Of a stretch of 64,000 bases of DNA, positions 33,431 to 45,501 are shown in pieces (position 1 is the first letter of the stretch; every line of letters begins with the position of its first letter). This DNA is from Viscum album (lineage: Eukaryota > Streptophyta > Magnoliopsida > Santalales > Viscaceae), in NCBI GenBank assembly GCA_963277665.1, contig OY728143.1:1118106110-1118170109 (forward strand), written 5' to 3'. The notes under the pieces are model-generated. The model was given only the letters and a program-made list of their open reading frames with translations, had not been told where the DNA came from and did not search any database. Position numbers and translations under genes: made by a program.

Positions 33431-36195
33431 TATGTTAGTGACATACTCATAACTGACCCACACATCAGTGACTCAATACCAGTTTTCCCAGTTTTTCTAG
33501 TTTCACCCATCTTCTGTTTTATTTAACATAAATCAAGTTTAAATCCATTTTTGGAAGTTTCTAAAGGATTTTCAAAGGATATTGATTATATCATTAATAT
33601 TATAATGCTCAAGGGACTTTGATATTTTCAACCTACATGATCTTGGCCATGATATGAATTTAATGGCCTTGGAACTATTTCCTTCCATTGATATAGGATC
33701 ATGGATTTTTTTAATTATGAGGCCATCTCTTCTATTTTATCTTAATTTTAGGAGAAATTTTCATCCCAAAGGAGCTGTGCGCTAGTGCTATGGCCCCCTC
33801 TTTGGATTTCCTTGGAGTCTCATACTCGCGTAACCCTTAAGTTTTAGCGTAAGGTGGAGTATTGTTCTCCTACTATTCCAAGTATGGATTCCACTGTCTC
33901 TATTTAATTGTGTATCATTTGGGTTGGGAATATTAAGGGTTTTTTCCTAAAAAACTGATGAATCCAACTTTTAACAATGATAAATTCTAATTAGGAAACA
34001 TAGAAGTGATAATGGTCTGGTAATAGATTTATGTTGATCTCTTGTTTTATTTTTTATCTTTTTTTATGATGTGATCTATTGTGGTCGTGTTACCTCTGAA
34101 ATTCTTTGTCATTGGTCATCATTGTCGGTGCATGGTTGATTCTTTGTAACCACTATTGTTTCCCTGAGGTTAATTACTATAAATATAAATATTATTAATC
34201 ATATACAATAGGATAAACAAATGGATTACCTAGGATGAAAACCCTTGTGTGATCAACCCTTCATATCCAAGTGGAAATTAAAGAAACATTATCAGCTAAA
34301 TCTAAAAGTACTGAGCTTTTTTTGGTTTGGCTAGGTGTTTGTGGTTTTTTTCAGTTTAATTCTATTTGAGTGTTATATGGTGGTGTCGTTGGTAGCATGG
34401 TTGTGGGGACATGGGTGGACAGAGGGGTTGGATCTGTGAGAAGGGTGTGGCATGTGTGTGAAGTGGGGATGTGGTTTAGTGGTGGTTGTTGTGGGATTTG
34501 TGTATGTGATGGTGCTGGAGGTGTGACGGTATCTCAGTTTCAGATATTGATTTATTGTTTAATGCATGGACCTATTATGCTATGGGACAACATTAGGGTA
34601 GTGGTTGGGTAGTGGGGATACATGATGATTGTGTCATGAATTCATATTTATGGGTGTGTTGGGTGTGGTGTTGTTGTGCAGCAAGGATTCCAGGTTTTTT
34701 TGTGAGAGGTTGATTGAGTGGCATAACATTGAATAATGATAGTAGGAAGTGGTTGAATGGGTGTTCAAGAAAGTGGAGGGTGCAATGGGTTATTTTACCT
34801 TGGTCTTTCTTCCTGATGTGTCATGGGTGATTGTGTGGCTGTTGCTTGTGCTTTGTTTGGTAGTTTCTTGGGTAGGGATGGAAATAAAAAATTAAATTAT
34901 AGTACTGATTGAAAAATGGTTAAATGAAAGGGGTGGGTTTATTTTTTGGTTGTTTCCATTGTGTAGATGTGCATGTGGGTTTAGCAGCAAGGGCAGTTTT
35001 TATGTGTGGGATATTTGTTTTTTTGGAAACCCATAGGTTGAGTAGTGTGTTTGTTTACCTATATGTATAAACTTTTAGTTTGTTTTTTTATATACAAAGC
35101 CCAACAATGTTGATCACTATGTGAAGAAAACTCCCTTGGATATAGGAGAGGGTGTCATTCCCAACATCCCAGTGGTAGGATGGATAAATAGTTACCAACT
35201 TTACCATTCTCCCTCTTCTAGGCACTTAATTCCCAATAAATTTTGGGAAGTCTGTAATGCCTTGAGGTTTATTTCAAGATTTATGGTATTGGATGCGTTA
35301 TAGGTGGTTTGTTCCCTAGGTGTCTTTGAGATGAGGCCCAAGTGTTTTCGAGCAGGGTGTGGTATGTGTGAGGCCCAGGTGTATGTAGGTAGGATTGAGG
35401 CAAGGTTTGAGGACCAGGTGTTTGCGGGTAGGATTGTGGTGTGGTTTGTGGACCATGTGTGTACGGGAAGGTTGTGATATCGGGGCTTGTGGAAGATCAT
35501 GGTAGCATCAGGACGTTCTCTGTCAGGGATGAGAAGTTAACTAGTGGGAAGTGGTGCGAGGTATCCAAATATTGATGTCCTTATTATGGTACATTACTTG
35601 ACTTCTGTTACTTAATGAGTGTGCCTTGGTGAGGTTGGGTGGTTAGTGTTCCTTTATAGGTGATGTTGGTTTGTACTATTTTTCATAGAGGAGAATTAGT
35701 ATGATCCTCCCACTAGTGCATATGTGACTTTGTTTTTCCCTACTGAGTATACTCCTTTGCTCACCCTATGTATATAAAACTATTTTTTGGTTTCCATGGA
35801 GATTAAACTTACCATGTTAGACCTTACTATCTTAGATGTTGGGGTTAGTTGATGTGTTTCATCTTAGTATATCATTTGGAATTTACATTGGAGTTTTCAT
35901 TGTATTTCTGATAGTTTTAACTAAAAATGAATGCGGGAAGGATTTTGGTTTCTTTATATATGTCTATCTGGGAGTTTTTTTAGGTTGATACTGATTATCT
36001 CACGATATTGGTTATTATAAGAAGGGTAATTCCTCCCATTTTAGTGATATTTCTACTCCCTTGGTGTTGGTTTCCACCTCGAGTCCTATTGGAGGTGGGA
36101 CTCGGGGGTCATTACCTCTCCTTTATCTTGAGTAAGGAAGGTCTTGGCATGTTGACATCCCTTCCCTCATCGTAAAGATTGAAGGTCCTGAAAGA
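33431..36195 (+). repeat. Probable 5' LTR of element F (left end not found)
   Basis: The stretch ends just before a good PBS (36198). It has LTR-like features: a CTACTGAGTATACTCC...TTTGCTCACCC motif at about 35737-35764, related to that in the LTRs of B and C, and a TATGTATATAAAAC TATA-like box near 35768. Inside are a GT-rich part (about 34330-34900) and four 40-bp repeats (35325-35490). No coding similarity seen. Part of 33431-34300 may belong to element G instead. Confidence 0.5.
35325..35490. repeat. Four ~40-bp tandem repeats
   Basis: Units start with the words gaggcccaagtgttttcg, gaggcccaggtgtatgta, gaggaccaggtgtttgcg and gtggaccatgtgtgtacg, at about 35333, 35371, 35411 and 35450. Each continues with ggtaggattg-like bases. 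Confidence 0.75.
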
Positions 36196-36197
36196 AT

Positions 36198-36208
36198 GGT
36201 ATCAGAGG
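36198..36208 (+). other. Element F primer-binding site
   Basis: TGGTATCAGAG, an exact match to the complement of the initiator tRNA-Met 3' end, on the plus strand about 370 bp upstream of the F gag start. Confidence 0.85.
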
Positions 36209-36566
36209 TGATGGTTTAGAGGTAGGATGGAGTTAGGAGTTAGGTATAATGAGGATTACATGGGTTGGTAGGGAAAAAGTGTCAGTTGATCTTTTAGAAT
36301 GACATGGGAAAAGGAAGGCCAACTCAGACATGGAATTTTAGGTATCCCAGTGATCTAATTCAAGGACTTTGAGCCTAGAGAATGACCATGTGAGTTGTAA
36401 TTTATTGCAGGGTAGTGACACTAGGGAAGGTACATGAATCATGATGACTTCTGTTCTTGTTTGTTTGGGTAATTTTAGGGAAATTAAAATAAAAAATGAG
36501 TTAAAATGAATCCTAAAAAAAATCCATACTACCCGGGCATAGGAGTTCCTTGTTCTCCTTTCAGCT

Positions 36567-37481
36567 ATGGATCTCAGACCTTACCCAAATGTAGTACGAG
36601 TAGTGGAGGGTCGGAAAGATGACTCGATTGATCGGTGGATGATTGATCCAGAGGAAGAGGCCAATCAGTGGTATAAGACGCTTTGTGCATTCTAGTGATA
36701 GAATCTAGGAAAATAAAAGTGCAGTGTCTTGGACATAGAGAATGAGAGTTGGCTTGAAGAGTCAGTGATAACTTTCTGCTCGATCTAGGCTCTGACAGAG
36801 TACTGGGTTTTCCTAGAAGTGATCCATATGAGGGGATATGTGTGTTAGTGATGGATGCTTTATCTCAGGGATAGAAAGGCAACCGATGTTCTATGGGTTG
36901 ACTTTGAGAAGGGGTTCCAAGTACAATTCCTTTCTTCCACGATGACGGGTGAAAAGAGTTATGAGATACTATCCCTACAGTAAGGGAGTATTTCCAGGAG
37001 GGAACTGGGGATCACGTTCAAGGATCTCTTAAATTTTGATCAAGATCTCTTTCCAGACGAGGCATATCTGGTGAGACGCTTATAAAAGGTTCGCTGTCCT
37101 TCCCTCTAGTATACAGTTACTCCCTTCACTCTGCCGACATACTTAGAGGTTGAGAAGTTGGATGGAGTGGTGGAAGTGTTGCACTAGTGAGGATGTCTTC
37201 CATGAGAGAGACGTCAACCAAGATTTTCTAAGTGGAAGGTCTTCAGTAGAATTTCTCCAGCATCAACACCTTCTAGGATTTAGCCAGCAGGGAGCCAACT
37301 CTAGCAGTTTTAGTTTCGACCCTATAGTCCTCAACCTTTTCAAAGAGGCCTAGGGTCGAGGTGTTTGACATATAGAGGATGTGGGAACCTCTAGGGATAG
37401 TGATAGACTCATGAAAATTATGGTGGCAGTGGGAAGTTTTGGTTACCTGCCTTAGTATCCCTTTCCATCCAGGCCTTTCCA
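36567..37481 (+). pseudogene. gag: Element F gag, 5' part (broken, interrupted by element C)
   Basis: ATG at 36567 opens MDLRPYPNVV and runs 43 codons to a stop; EEEANQWYKTL is the gag stretch around the conserved tryptophan. Further on, VDFEKGFQVQFLSSTM and SYEILSLQ, stop, GSISRRELG, then DLFPDEAYLVRRL (36900-37085) match the retrotransposon gag domain of Tekay-type elements (FxxxFxxKYFPxx...FxxLxQGxMSVxEYxxxFxxLxxFAP...EAxxVRRFxxGL). Stops and frame changes are frequent. The gene ends abruptly at 37481, where the LTR of C starts; the rest is probably the minus-strand stretch below 51775. Confidence 0.75.
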
Positions 37482-39529
37482 TGAAACAACCCAAGATTTC
37501 ATAGTAAGATATTTTCTTTAAAATATTTCAATAGTTTTCGCTACATGCAACACTGAGTTCGTGCGCCCCACGACATACCAAACTAGCCGTTACAAAAGCG
37601 GTTATGAAAAGTATTAACTCAATTTTGAATTTTATATACTTCATATAATTTTGACATCCATATTATGTGTTTGTTAGACATAATGTAAGAACAAATTCAA
37701 TTTTTCAAAAAAAAGAAGTCTTTTTAAAAAAATTCAATTTTACCGTATTTTAATGGAGATACCTTTTTTAAATAAAATATTTTACCATTTTATATATTCA
37801 ATTTGACAAAATAAACTTCTTCATTATAAGTTAGACATAAAAATTTATTTTGGATAAATTTTCTATGATTTTCTAATAACTTTCATATTTTTATGAATAA
37901 TGAAAAATACAAAATTTTAATTGAAAAAAACATTTTTAATAAAAATAATTTATAGTGTAAAATTATACATGTGAATGGTTTTGAAGTATAATTATATTAT
38001 ATATTTATCTTTTAATCCAATTTTTTTCATTGGAAGTAATTTCACTTTTAAATTGGACATAAACACATATCCATATTTTGATAGTTTTTACTTCTAAAAA
38101 CCCCACTTTCTTGTTCTGACAATGAGAAATATTTTTTAAATTAATTAATAAATCTTATATATTTTTGAATATTGAATATAAAAATTATCTTTTGGGGATT
38201 TTTTGGTATTTTTCTAAAAACATTCAATTTTTGATGAATAGTGAAAAAATACCGCATTATTTTGAAAGGCCGATTTTATATTTAAATAATTATTTTTAAT
38301 TTAAATTTATTTTAAAGTAAAAATAGACACATTATTATTTTATTAGTTTAATGTAATTCAATGAAGTCATTTTATAATAATATTTGACATATAAAATTTT
38401 ATTGATCTTTTTACCATCTTTTACCCACCTTCTAGACACATTTACAAATTAGCATAAAACCTAATTTTACTTCTATGATGAATTTAATTTCAAAAACAAA
38501 AAATTTATGTTTGAAATAATTAAGTAAAATGTTGTTCAATAGGTTGAAAATAATTTTTGGTGAATAATAACTTTTGAATTTTACTTACCATGGATAAAAG
38601 TAAATAGGGTAATCAAAGGTAAAAATGATATTATAATTACCCTAAAACATGTCCTAATTCTATTGGATAAGTGTATTTTGACCAAAATAAACCTTAGAAC
38701 AAACATATGAACATTTGGATCCACCTGGATTAGATTTTGACATTTATTATATTTTATTTAAAGAAGAGTTAAAAGTGTTAAATTCAATGTTTAATAACTA
38801 AAACATTTGTAATATAGGGTTACCAAAAAGATATATCCGACTATAAATATTCATCAGAAAGATAAAAAGATTTACTAAGTAATAGTTTTTTTATAGTTTT
38901 TAGACATTAAATAATTAAATTTATTTGTGACACAATGATGATTCAATAATTACATTATTCATGAAAGACTTAAATAATTGATGTTATAAATATTAAAAAA
39001 TGTACATTTAATCTTTTTAAGCATTACCGTAATTTTATAGGTTAATATTACATGTTAGGGTTTATTTAATGTATTGTTTTTGAAGTAATCAATTTTTTTG
39101 GACTCTCACAAAAACCAAATACTAAATAGTGTGAAGATTGACATAAATGAGTTTTTAAAACAAAGACTTTATTATTAAATGAAATAATATTACTAAAAAT
39201 ATAAGGTTTTTCCAAAGTACATATATAATGATAGATATTTAATTAATAAACCACTTGATATTCTTTTGGCATTTTATAGAATGCTTATTAACCATGTAAT
39301 ATAAAAATACAAGAAGACATGGAAAAGGTTAAACTAATTAACTAAGTATTAAATCCAAAAGATAAGGCTAATATAGTGACCTAAACTTGTCTAAAACCTA
39401 TTGGTTGAGAATATATAGACCCCTAATGACCTTTTCCTTGAAATAATTAATTTTTTAGCTTTTAGAAACTAGAAATGATTTTATAATAACATTATATTTC
39501 CATCTTTTCCTAAAGTGACCCTCACCTCT

Positions 39530-39540
39530 CTTATAAAAGG
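39530..39540 (+). promoter_or_regulatory. TATA box of element C 5' LTR
   Basis: CTTATAAAAGG followed by GTACTTCCCC, preceded by the pyrimidine-rich CTCACCTCT. The same block in the B LTR has CTTATAAAAGGGAACC. In the 3' LTR of C it is changed to CTTATAAATGG (47544-47554). Confidence 0.65.
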
Positions 39541-41701
39541 GTACTTCCCCTCATCTCAAATTCACACATCCAAATCAATTTAGGTTGGATAAAACCTACT
39601 AAAATATCATCAAAATTACCCTATATTAATCCCAGAGGCCATAAATTGAACAAAAATCCAACCTATGGATCCCTTTGGATCAAATAAAAAGGAAGAACCT
39701 GAAGAAAAGGTAATAATTTCACCACCTCTTCCAATGTTCTTTTCTTCATCCACTTCCTCTTTCTTTTTTTCCATACCAAAATAATAAATCTAGTACCATT
39801 TACATACTGTGATGATATTATACATATATTACAACCATATTAAGTATTAAATTCATCCTATGAATGACAAAGTCACCATACATGCGTACGTACGACTTAC
39901 CGCCTCAACGTCGGGGTGTTGTTTGTTATTCAGCACTTCATTATTTGGATGAGTATAATAATGAGTTTAATTGATGTAAAAAATAAATACAACATGTTAG
40001 TTATTATTTATATATGAAATAACATCAAATTACATACGATTTCACCATCAATATAATGATATTGTTGCTCATGCATACGTATAGATTACCGTCTCCAAGA
40101 ACACAATGATATTTTTTTCCCATCATAACCATTAAACAATAATTTTCATTTTATTATTTAAAATATTTTTTATGAACTTAATATAATTAAGGATATGAAT
40201 CAAATACATCCTGTCCATAAACAACACAACTTTATTAAAAAACACATAATGTAAAACGAATCAGTTAATACCCAAAACAATGATAATACTGAAATATTAT
40301 TAACAAATCAATATTAGAAGATCATATATGATATTGTATTTATGTATTTGGTTCTTGTATAATTTAATAACAATGATTTATCTATTATACATGAGGTTAA
40401 CATACCCAAAAATAAGGAAAATTACAAGGTAAGAGGTTTTCATCTCACTACTTATTCCCATGAGATTCATGCTATATTGCCACTATTTTCTTTTGTGTGG
40501 TGTATGTATAGACCATGATTTTATTATTTTTGTAATATAATTTAATTTATTGGTATTTAAATATTAATTGTATGATCATTATTTATTTGAGTTTATGTTT
40601 GGTAAGTTACCAAATCGGTAAGGGAATTTCTAATTTCGATTTCCACTCATTGGGTTTTATGCAAACTTCAGTAATTATCTTACTCCAAGATTTTGTGTGA
40701 AATCACTATTTATTTATTTATGTAGTAATTTCCACTACACTTGGTGTGTATATTCTTTGGAAACACATAATAAATCCATTTATATATTCTCAAGTCATCA
40801 ATATGAACTTTATAAGAGTAATTTAACTTAATTTACATTCATTGAGTTAAATATCCAAGTCATTGATGTTGTTTTTACAAGAATATGTGTGAATGTACTA
40901 TAATTTATTTACACTGAATATAAAATAATATTGAGTGTATTTATATTTTTCAAACACAATTATGTCATTTATATATCCTTAACCTATGGATATGGTCTTT
41001 ATAAGGTATTTCATCTCAATTTACATTCCTTTGAGACTTCTTTGTTATTATGCGCCAATTCACTTTTATATGGTGTATATACTATCCTTTGACATAGTAT
41101 ATCATGAATCCATTTATTCTCAATATATTATAATGTTATGAATAATGTTATCCCTTAATTATTTATATTAAATCATCTCTCATTTGTTTAAGAACTCTTT
41201 AACTAAAATATTGTTTTAAATGTTTTGAAGACTTTTTCTTCTAAATCATTCTCATTGATGTCCATGTTTTAAAAACAGATTCAAGGATATATTTATATGG
41301 ACAAGAATGTTTTGAAATTAAAATTCCTTTAAAAAGTATCAAAGTGGCATGGGACACATTGATTCAAAAATATATTTTAAACTACTTATTTTATAAATAG
41401 CGTGACTTTTAAATGTTTCCTAGAAAAAGAGGAAATTTCTCTCAAATAGTTTTACTGGTTATTTTCATCTATGTCAATATCCTTTATTGTATTTTATTAT
41501 TGATTGAGGTTGATTTATTATTATAAAATCTTTTTTATTATATTTAATTTGTAATTTTTGACCGTGGATATGACATTTTTATACCATTCATGGTTTATGG
41601 TTAAAGTATTAACATTTTGTATCATAGTCTTAATACAAATGTTTATGTTATGTTTCATCCTTTTCATATGATGAATGCATTAGACATAGTAAGTGACTGG
41701 A

Positions 41702-42280
41702 CACTACTATATTTTTTAGTTTCGGCGCCTATGGTAGCGGGAAACTGCCATTGGCAGTCGCTACTGATGCTATTAGCGACCGCCAAAAGCGGTCGCTAAA
41801 ACCGAAATGAAATGGCAGGATTTTTCCCGCCCCCGCACTATCTTCTTCGATTACTCGCTGCAACAGCGGTCGCCCCTCCCGCCGCCGCACCGCCACCACA
41901 GGTCACCTCCGTCGCCGCCACCCCGTCGACTCCCGTCGCCCCTACCAATGCTACCGGAAAACCATGCTCGGGGTCCTGTAACCATAGGTCACCCCCGTCG
42001 CCGCCACCCCGTCGCCTCCCACACCTCCGGCCGCCGTGGTTCCTCCATGGCCGTCGACCCAAGATCGGGGTAACCTCCAACATGCCGCGCATGCGCCCCA
42101 GTACAATCGGCACCAAATTTTCATCGATTTTCGAAGAGAGTATTAGCGACCGCCATTGGCGGTCGCTATTGATTAATAGCGACGACGCAACTGCGACCGC
42201 CAAAAGCGGTCGCAGGGCGGTCGCTAAAGGTCATTAGCGACCGCCAAAAGCGGTCGCTAATGCCCACATTTCTAGTAGTG
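41702..42280. mobile_element. Small non-autonomous CACTA transposon
   Basis: 579 bp with ends CACTACTA and TAGTAGTG and a perfect 3-bp target duplication GGA (41699-41701, written gga, and 42281-42283). CACTA (En/Spm, CMC) elements have these ends and 3-bp duplications. The sub-terminal parts contain palindromes such as agcgaccgccaaaagcggtc, several times in both orientations, as expected for transposase-binding sites. The GC-rich middle gives overlapping proline/arginine-rich ORFs on both strands, which I do not call genes. The empty site survives in the other C LTR (52380-52425, reverse strand: gtaagtgatgggtggagccc). Confidence 0.92.
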
Positions 42281-42914
42281 GGAGGATCCCGCTATTGCTC
42301 CTCAATGCATTGGTAGGTCTTATTTGACATACTAGTGTCTTGGCACAAGGCCTTGACCAAATCTTATTTGTAGTCTTGGCCCGAGGCCGTGAAAAAGTGG
42401 TTATGATTTCCAGTATTGTGAATTCAATCATTATAAAATTAACTGTTGATATTCCATGCGATAATTCAACTAGTATAATATCCATGTGTATAAGTAAATG
42501 GAATTATTTTATTTATGTTTTCCATATTATACAGATGATTAAGTTTAAAAGTCTTATGTTTTAGTCTTATGTGTTGCCTAAAATGTTTATTCTTATTGAT
42601 GAATGTTTCCGATATATTGTTATCCTTACTGTGAATTTGTGGTCACCCCTTTCTTATGTTTTATTTTTCCTAGGATGTGAAGAAGAATATTATGATTAAC
42701 CTACAGGGATAGGCTAAGGGATATGAGTGTGTTCAAATGGGAAAAAATGTTGTTGTTTTTTATTTCATGATGTAATGTAAAATGTATGTATGTATCTAGT
42801 ACTTCCAAGGATACTAAACTAATCGGTCTTTTGAGACTTGATATCTTGTGATCATTCCAATGTTATGTAATAATAATTAACTGAATCTGGGTAACTAGGG
42901 TCGGGGGGATACAA

Positions 42915-42926
42915 TTAGTATCAGAG
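42915..42926 (+). other. Element C primer-binding site
   Basis: TTAGTATCAGAG, one base inside the LTR end, a changed form of TGGTATCAGAG (initiator tRNA-Met). Confidence 0.75.
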
Positions 42927-43369
42927 AAAGTTTATTACAAACCTTGGAAACTAGATTTAGAAAACTAAGAATAGAGAACATTACCCTAAGTTAGACTTTG
43001 ATGATTAGTATAGAATAACTTCCTAGAATTTTTTTAATGTAGAGATTTTGTAAATTTTCCAAGAAATACATCCCTGTCCGGATACGAGAAGGTAGATGAG
43101 TCTCTGGCATTGATGTATCTTGGGATAAAACCCAAAAACACTGCTTTGAGCTATAGTCGAATGAGAACTTGTGCATGACAATGGGCCTTGTTGTACTCTT
43201 GGTTACGAAAATCCCAGGGGATATGCTTTTGATAATTCAAATTTTCATTAAAAACCTATTTGAAGGATTTTAATATAATATGAGAATAAATAACCATGGT
43301 TAATACTAAGGCGTTTTCGATTGGAAATAAGGTGTCATGATATTCTATAAATGATTTTATGACTATTAT
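42927..43369. other. Element C 5' leader and lost gag start
   Basis: No gag start equivalent to that of element B can be read. There are short ORFs only. I see nothing else here. Confidence 0.5.
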
Positions 43370-43760
43370 TACCCACACAATGCTTTATTGTTTTAGTAAA
43401 TGGTTGGATTCCAAGAAAGTCCTAGTAACATTGAACATTATGTAAAAGGTAGGAAGAATGGTGGAAATGAGAAACTAAATGGAATATTGAGAGGCCTAGA
43501 ACATATCGTGTTCATGCTGATAAAGGTTTTAAAAAATATTATCATCAACATATACATTAACCAACTATCAAACTCAAGAAAGTAGAGAATGGAAGGGAAT
43601 TATAAGAGCTCCAGTAGTGGAGACCGTGGAGAAAAGAAATCTCAATTTTCATCATCCAGGAAACGTGGAAGGAAACACCCATGAAAGAGCCTCAGTGGAA
43701 CATATAAAAGCTTTATGTGTGGGAAAGAAGGACATAAAGTAAAGAATTTCTGATAAAATA
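43370..43760 (+). pseudogene. gag: Element C gag remnant
   Basis: Only the C-terminal part of gag is recognisable: a basic, serine-rich stretch (NYKSSSSGDRGEKKSQFSSS, 43587-43650), then FMCGKEGHKVKNF followed by a stop (43712-43753), a zinc knuckle with its first and last cysteine lost. The homologous gag in element B is intact. The open stretch at 43400-43585 has no clear similarity. Confidence 0.6.
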
Positions 43761-45486
43761 TGAAGAGTACAATAAAAGAAAATAAAAATTATTATAATAA
43801 TCCATTTATAGTTATTTTACATAATTGTAGGGGACTAGGGAATTACTTGAGTAAAAGACATATTCAATAGGATAACCAATCGGTCCAAGAAAAACCAATG
43901 TGGAAATAAATGGATTGTGAATTGTTTAAAATTATTAATTATCCTTATTGATGGGATTATATTGGATGACTTTTCTCTTGTATGTGTTACCCCAGAGTTT
44001 GTTATGTAAAGATTCTATTTGAGGAAAAATTATCTTTTCTTTTGTGGATATAGTTATAAAGAACCATTTTGGATTATATGATTCTTGAATTTGAGGCAAT
44101 TATAGGTTATTATTTTTTTGGATGAAAATGAGAGGTATGAGATAACATTTGCAGATAAATTATGTTATGGTTATTTTGAGGAATTTATATGATTTTAGGA
44201 ATGTAATAAAATATAATTTTTAAAAAATGACACCACGCAGACCATGTGACAACCTGTCACGTCAGATAAAGTTGCGGGAATCAAACCCACAACCAAAGTG
44301 TGTCTGGGATTTATTGCCTACCACTAGACTATGTGAAGTCCTTGGTTATTATGACTAATTCTTTTTATTTAAATGATTTTGTAGATCAATATTAAGTTGA
44401 TTTGGGATCTTTTTTTTATCAAATGGATATCCTTAGTATAAGAAAATGATTTGGTGATTAAGTGATAAATGTTATTTTAGAAGATGTTCGGTCTGTTGGG
44501 AAAACATATGCCTAAGGAAAAAAAACTATGGGATTTCATTTGAGGAGTAATTGTGCATTTTTATTTTGGAAGAATCTATGTTTTTTATAGAGATTCAGGT
44601 TATTATTGGAAATGATTAACCTATCATAGGGAATAAGTGATTTGGTTAATGACACATTTGTATGAGAATTTAAGAGTAGTTGAATTTATTTTGTGATAAA
44701 TGATAAGATTTACTATGAATGAATCTGTGATTAAATTATTCTGAGTTTTGGATTTCAATATTAGTTAGGATTATATTAAAGGATATTAGAGACAATTGTT
44801 TATTGAATGGTCTTTATTAAAATTTGGGTATTGTTTGTTTAATTTTGGAAATTTTGATTAGTATTTCTTTCAATAAAAGATTATCCATTCTGGGGATCAT
44901 CTGATATTGTGATAACCTTTTTGGTTTTGGTTAATCTTTAAAGAAAATTAAAATATATAGTTCATACTTTGTGGATTATGTGATTCTGTAGATGTTTATT
45001 CTATCGTTTCAGGTGTGACAGAGTAATCTTTAATACTCATCGTTTAGAGAAAGGATGAGTTAGTGGTAGAAATTTATTAATGGATAAAACTATACTAGAA
45101 AAGTAAGTATATAATTTTATGTTCTTATTAAATATCATAAATAAATTCCTCAACTTTTAAAATGTAACATAAAACAAAAAATGTTGTGTGTTTAATTTTC
45201 ATACTGGGAAACTAAAGACCGTTTAGCCCATCACAAGTTTGTGGTTTTCTTGTTGTTAACATTCTCCTGATCATGTTTTGTATAACTCTCCATAAAAACT
45301 TGACACTTAGTTTATCTTCCATATCCATGTTTTCCTACATGGAATCCTAGAATGGATTATCTTGGTCGACCTTTCTACTTCTCTTTCTTTCTTTTAAAGT
45401 GATTGTTTTATTTACTCTTATTTCGACGTGGGACTTTAAATGACGTTCCCAAGCCAGAATTTTAAAATTGCGAGGACACAATTTCC
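43761..45486. other. Element C non-coding region between gag and 3' LTR
   Basis: No pol motif is seen. It contains the tRNA-like block (44226-44345). The last bases before the polypurine tract (gcgaggacacaatttccaaaa) resemble the end of Tekay elements (GGGGACGAAxTTCxxTTxAA). Confidence 0.65.
44226..44345 (-). repeat. tRNA-like (SINE head-like) block in element C
   Basis: On the minus strand: GGACTTC, A-box-like TCTAGTGGTAGGC (44316-44328), B box GGTTTGATTCC (44278-44288), then CTGACGTGACAGG. It matches 13827-13942 in element B in sequence, in position between gag and 3' LTR, and in antisense orientation. Confidence 0.65.
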
Positions 45487-45501
45487 AAAATAGGGGTAAA
45501 A
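45487..45501 (+). other. Element C polypurine tract
   Basis: AAAATAGGGGTAAAA directly before the LTR start TGTAACAACC at 45502. Confidence 0.8.

Larger units (their letters stand above)
37482..42913 (+). repeat. Element C 5' LTR
   Basis: 5432 bp including a 579-bp CACTA insert; 4850 bp without it. It starts TGAAACAACCC and ends GGGATACA. TATA box CTTATAAAAGG at 39530-39540, 2.05 kb from the start as in B. Paired CGTACGTACG-type motifs at 39880-39920 and 40061-40110. The Tekay-type motif CCTTACTG...GGTCACCC is at about 42620-42650. No genes inside. Confidence 0.92.

Noticed and set aside
34370..34612. 80-codon ORF in the GT-rich part
   Set aside because: Composition-driven (glycine, valine, cysteine from GT-rich bases); no homologous pattern and no gene context.
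37477..37486. Perfect target duplication for element C
   Set aside because: The left flank reads TTCCA and the inverted right flank TTGAA; only three of five bases agree, so it is not claimed.
41807..42237. Overlapping ORFs of 83-141 codons on both strands, rich in proline, arginine and alanine
   Set aside because: They lie inside the small CACTA element and result from its GC-rich, palindromic composition; no domain is recognisable and both strands are open.
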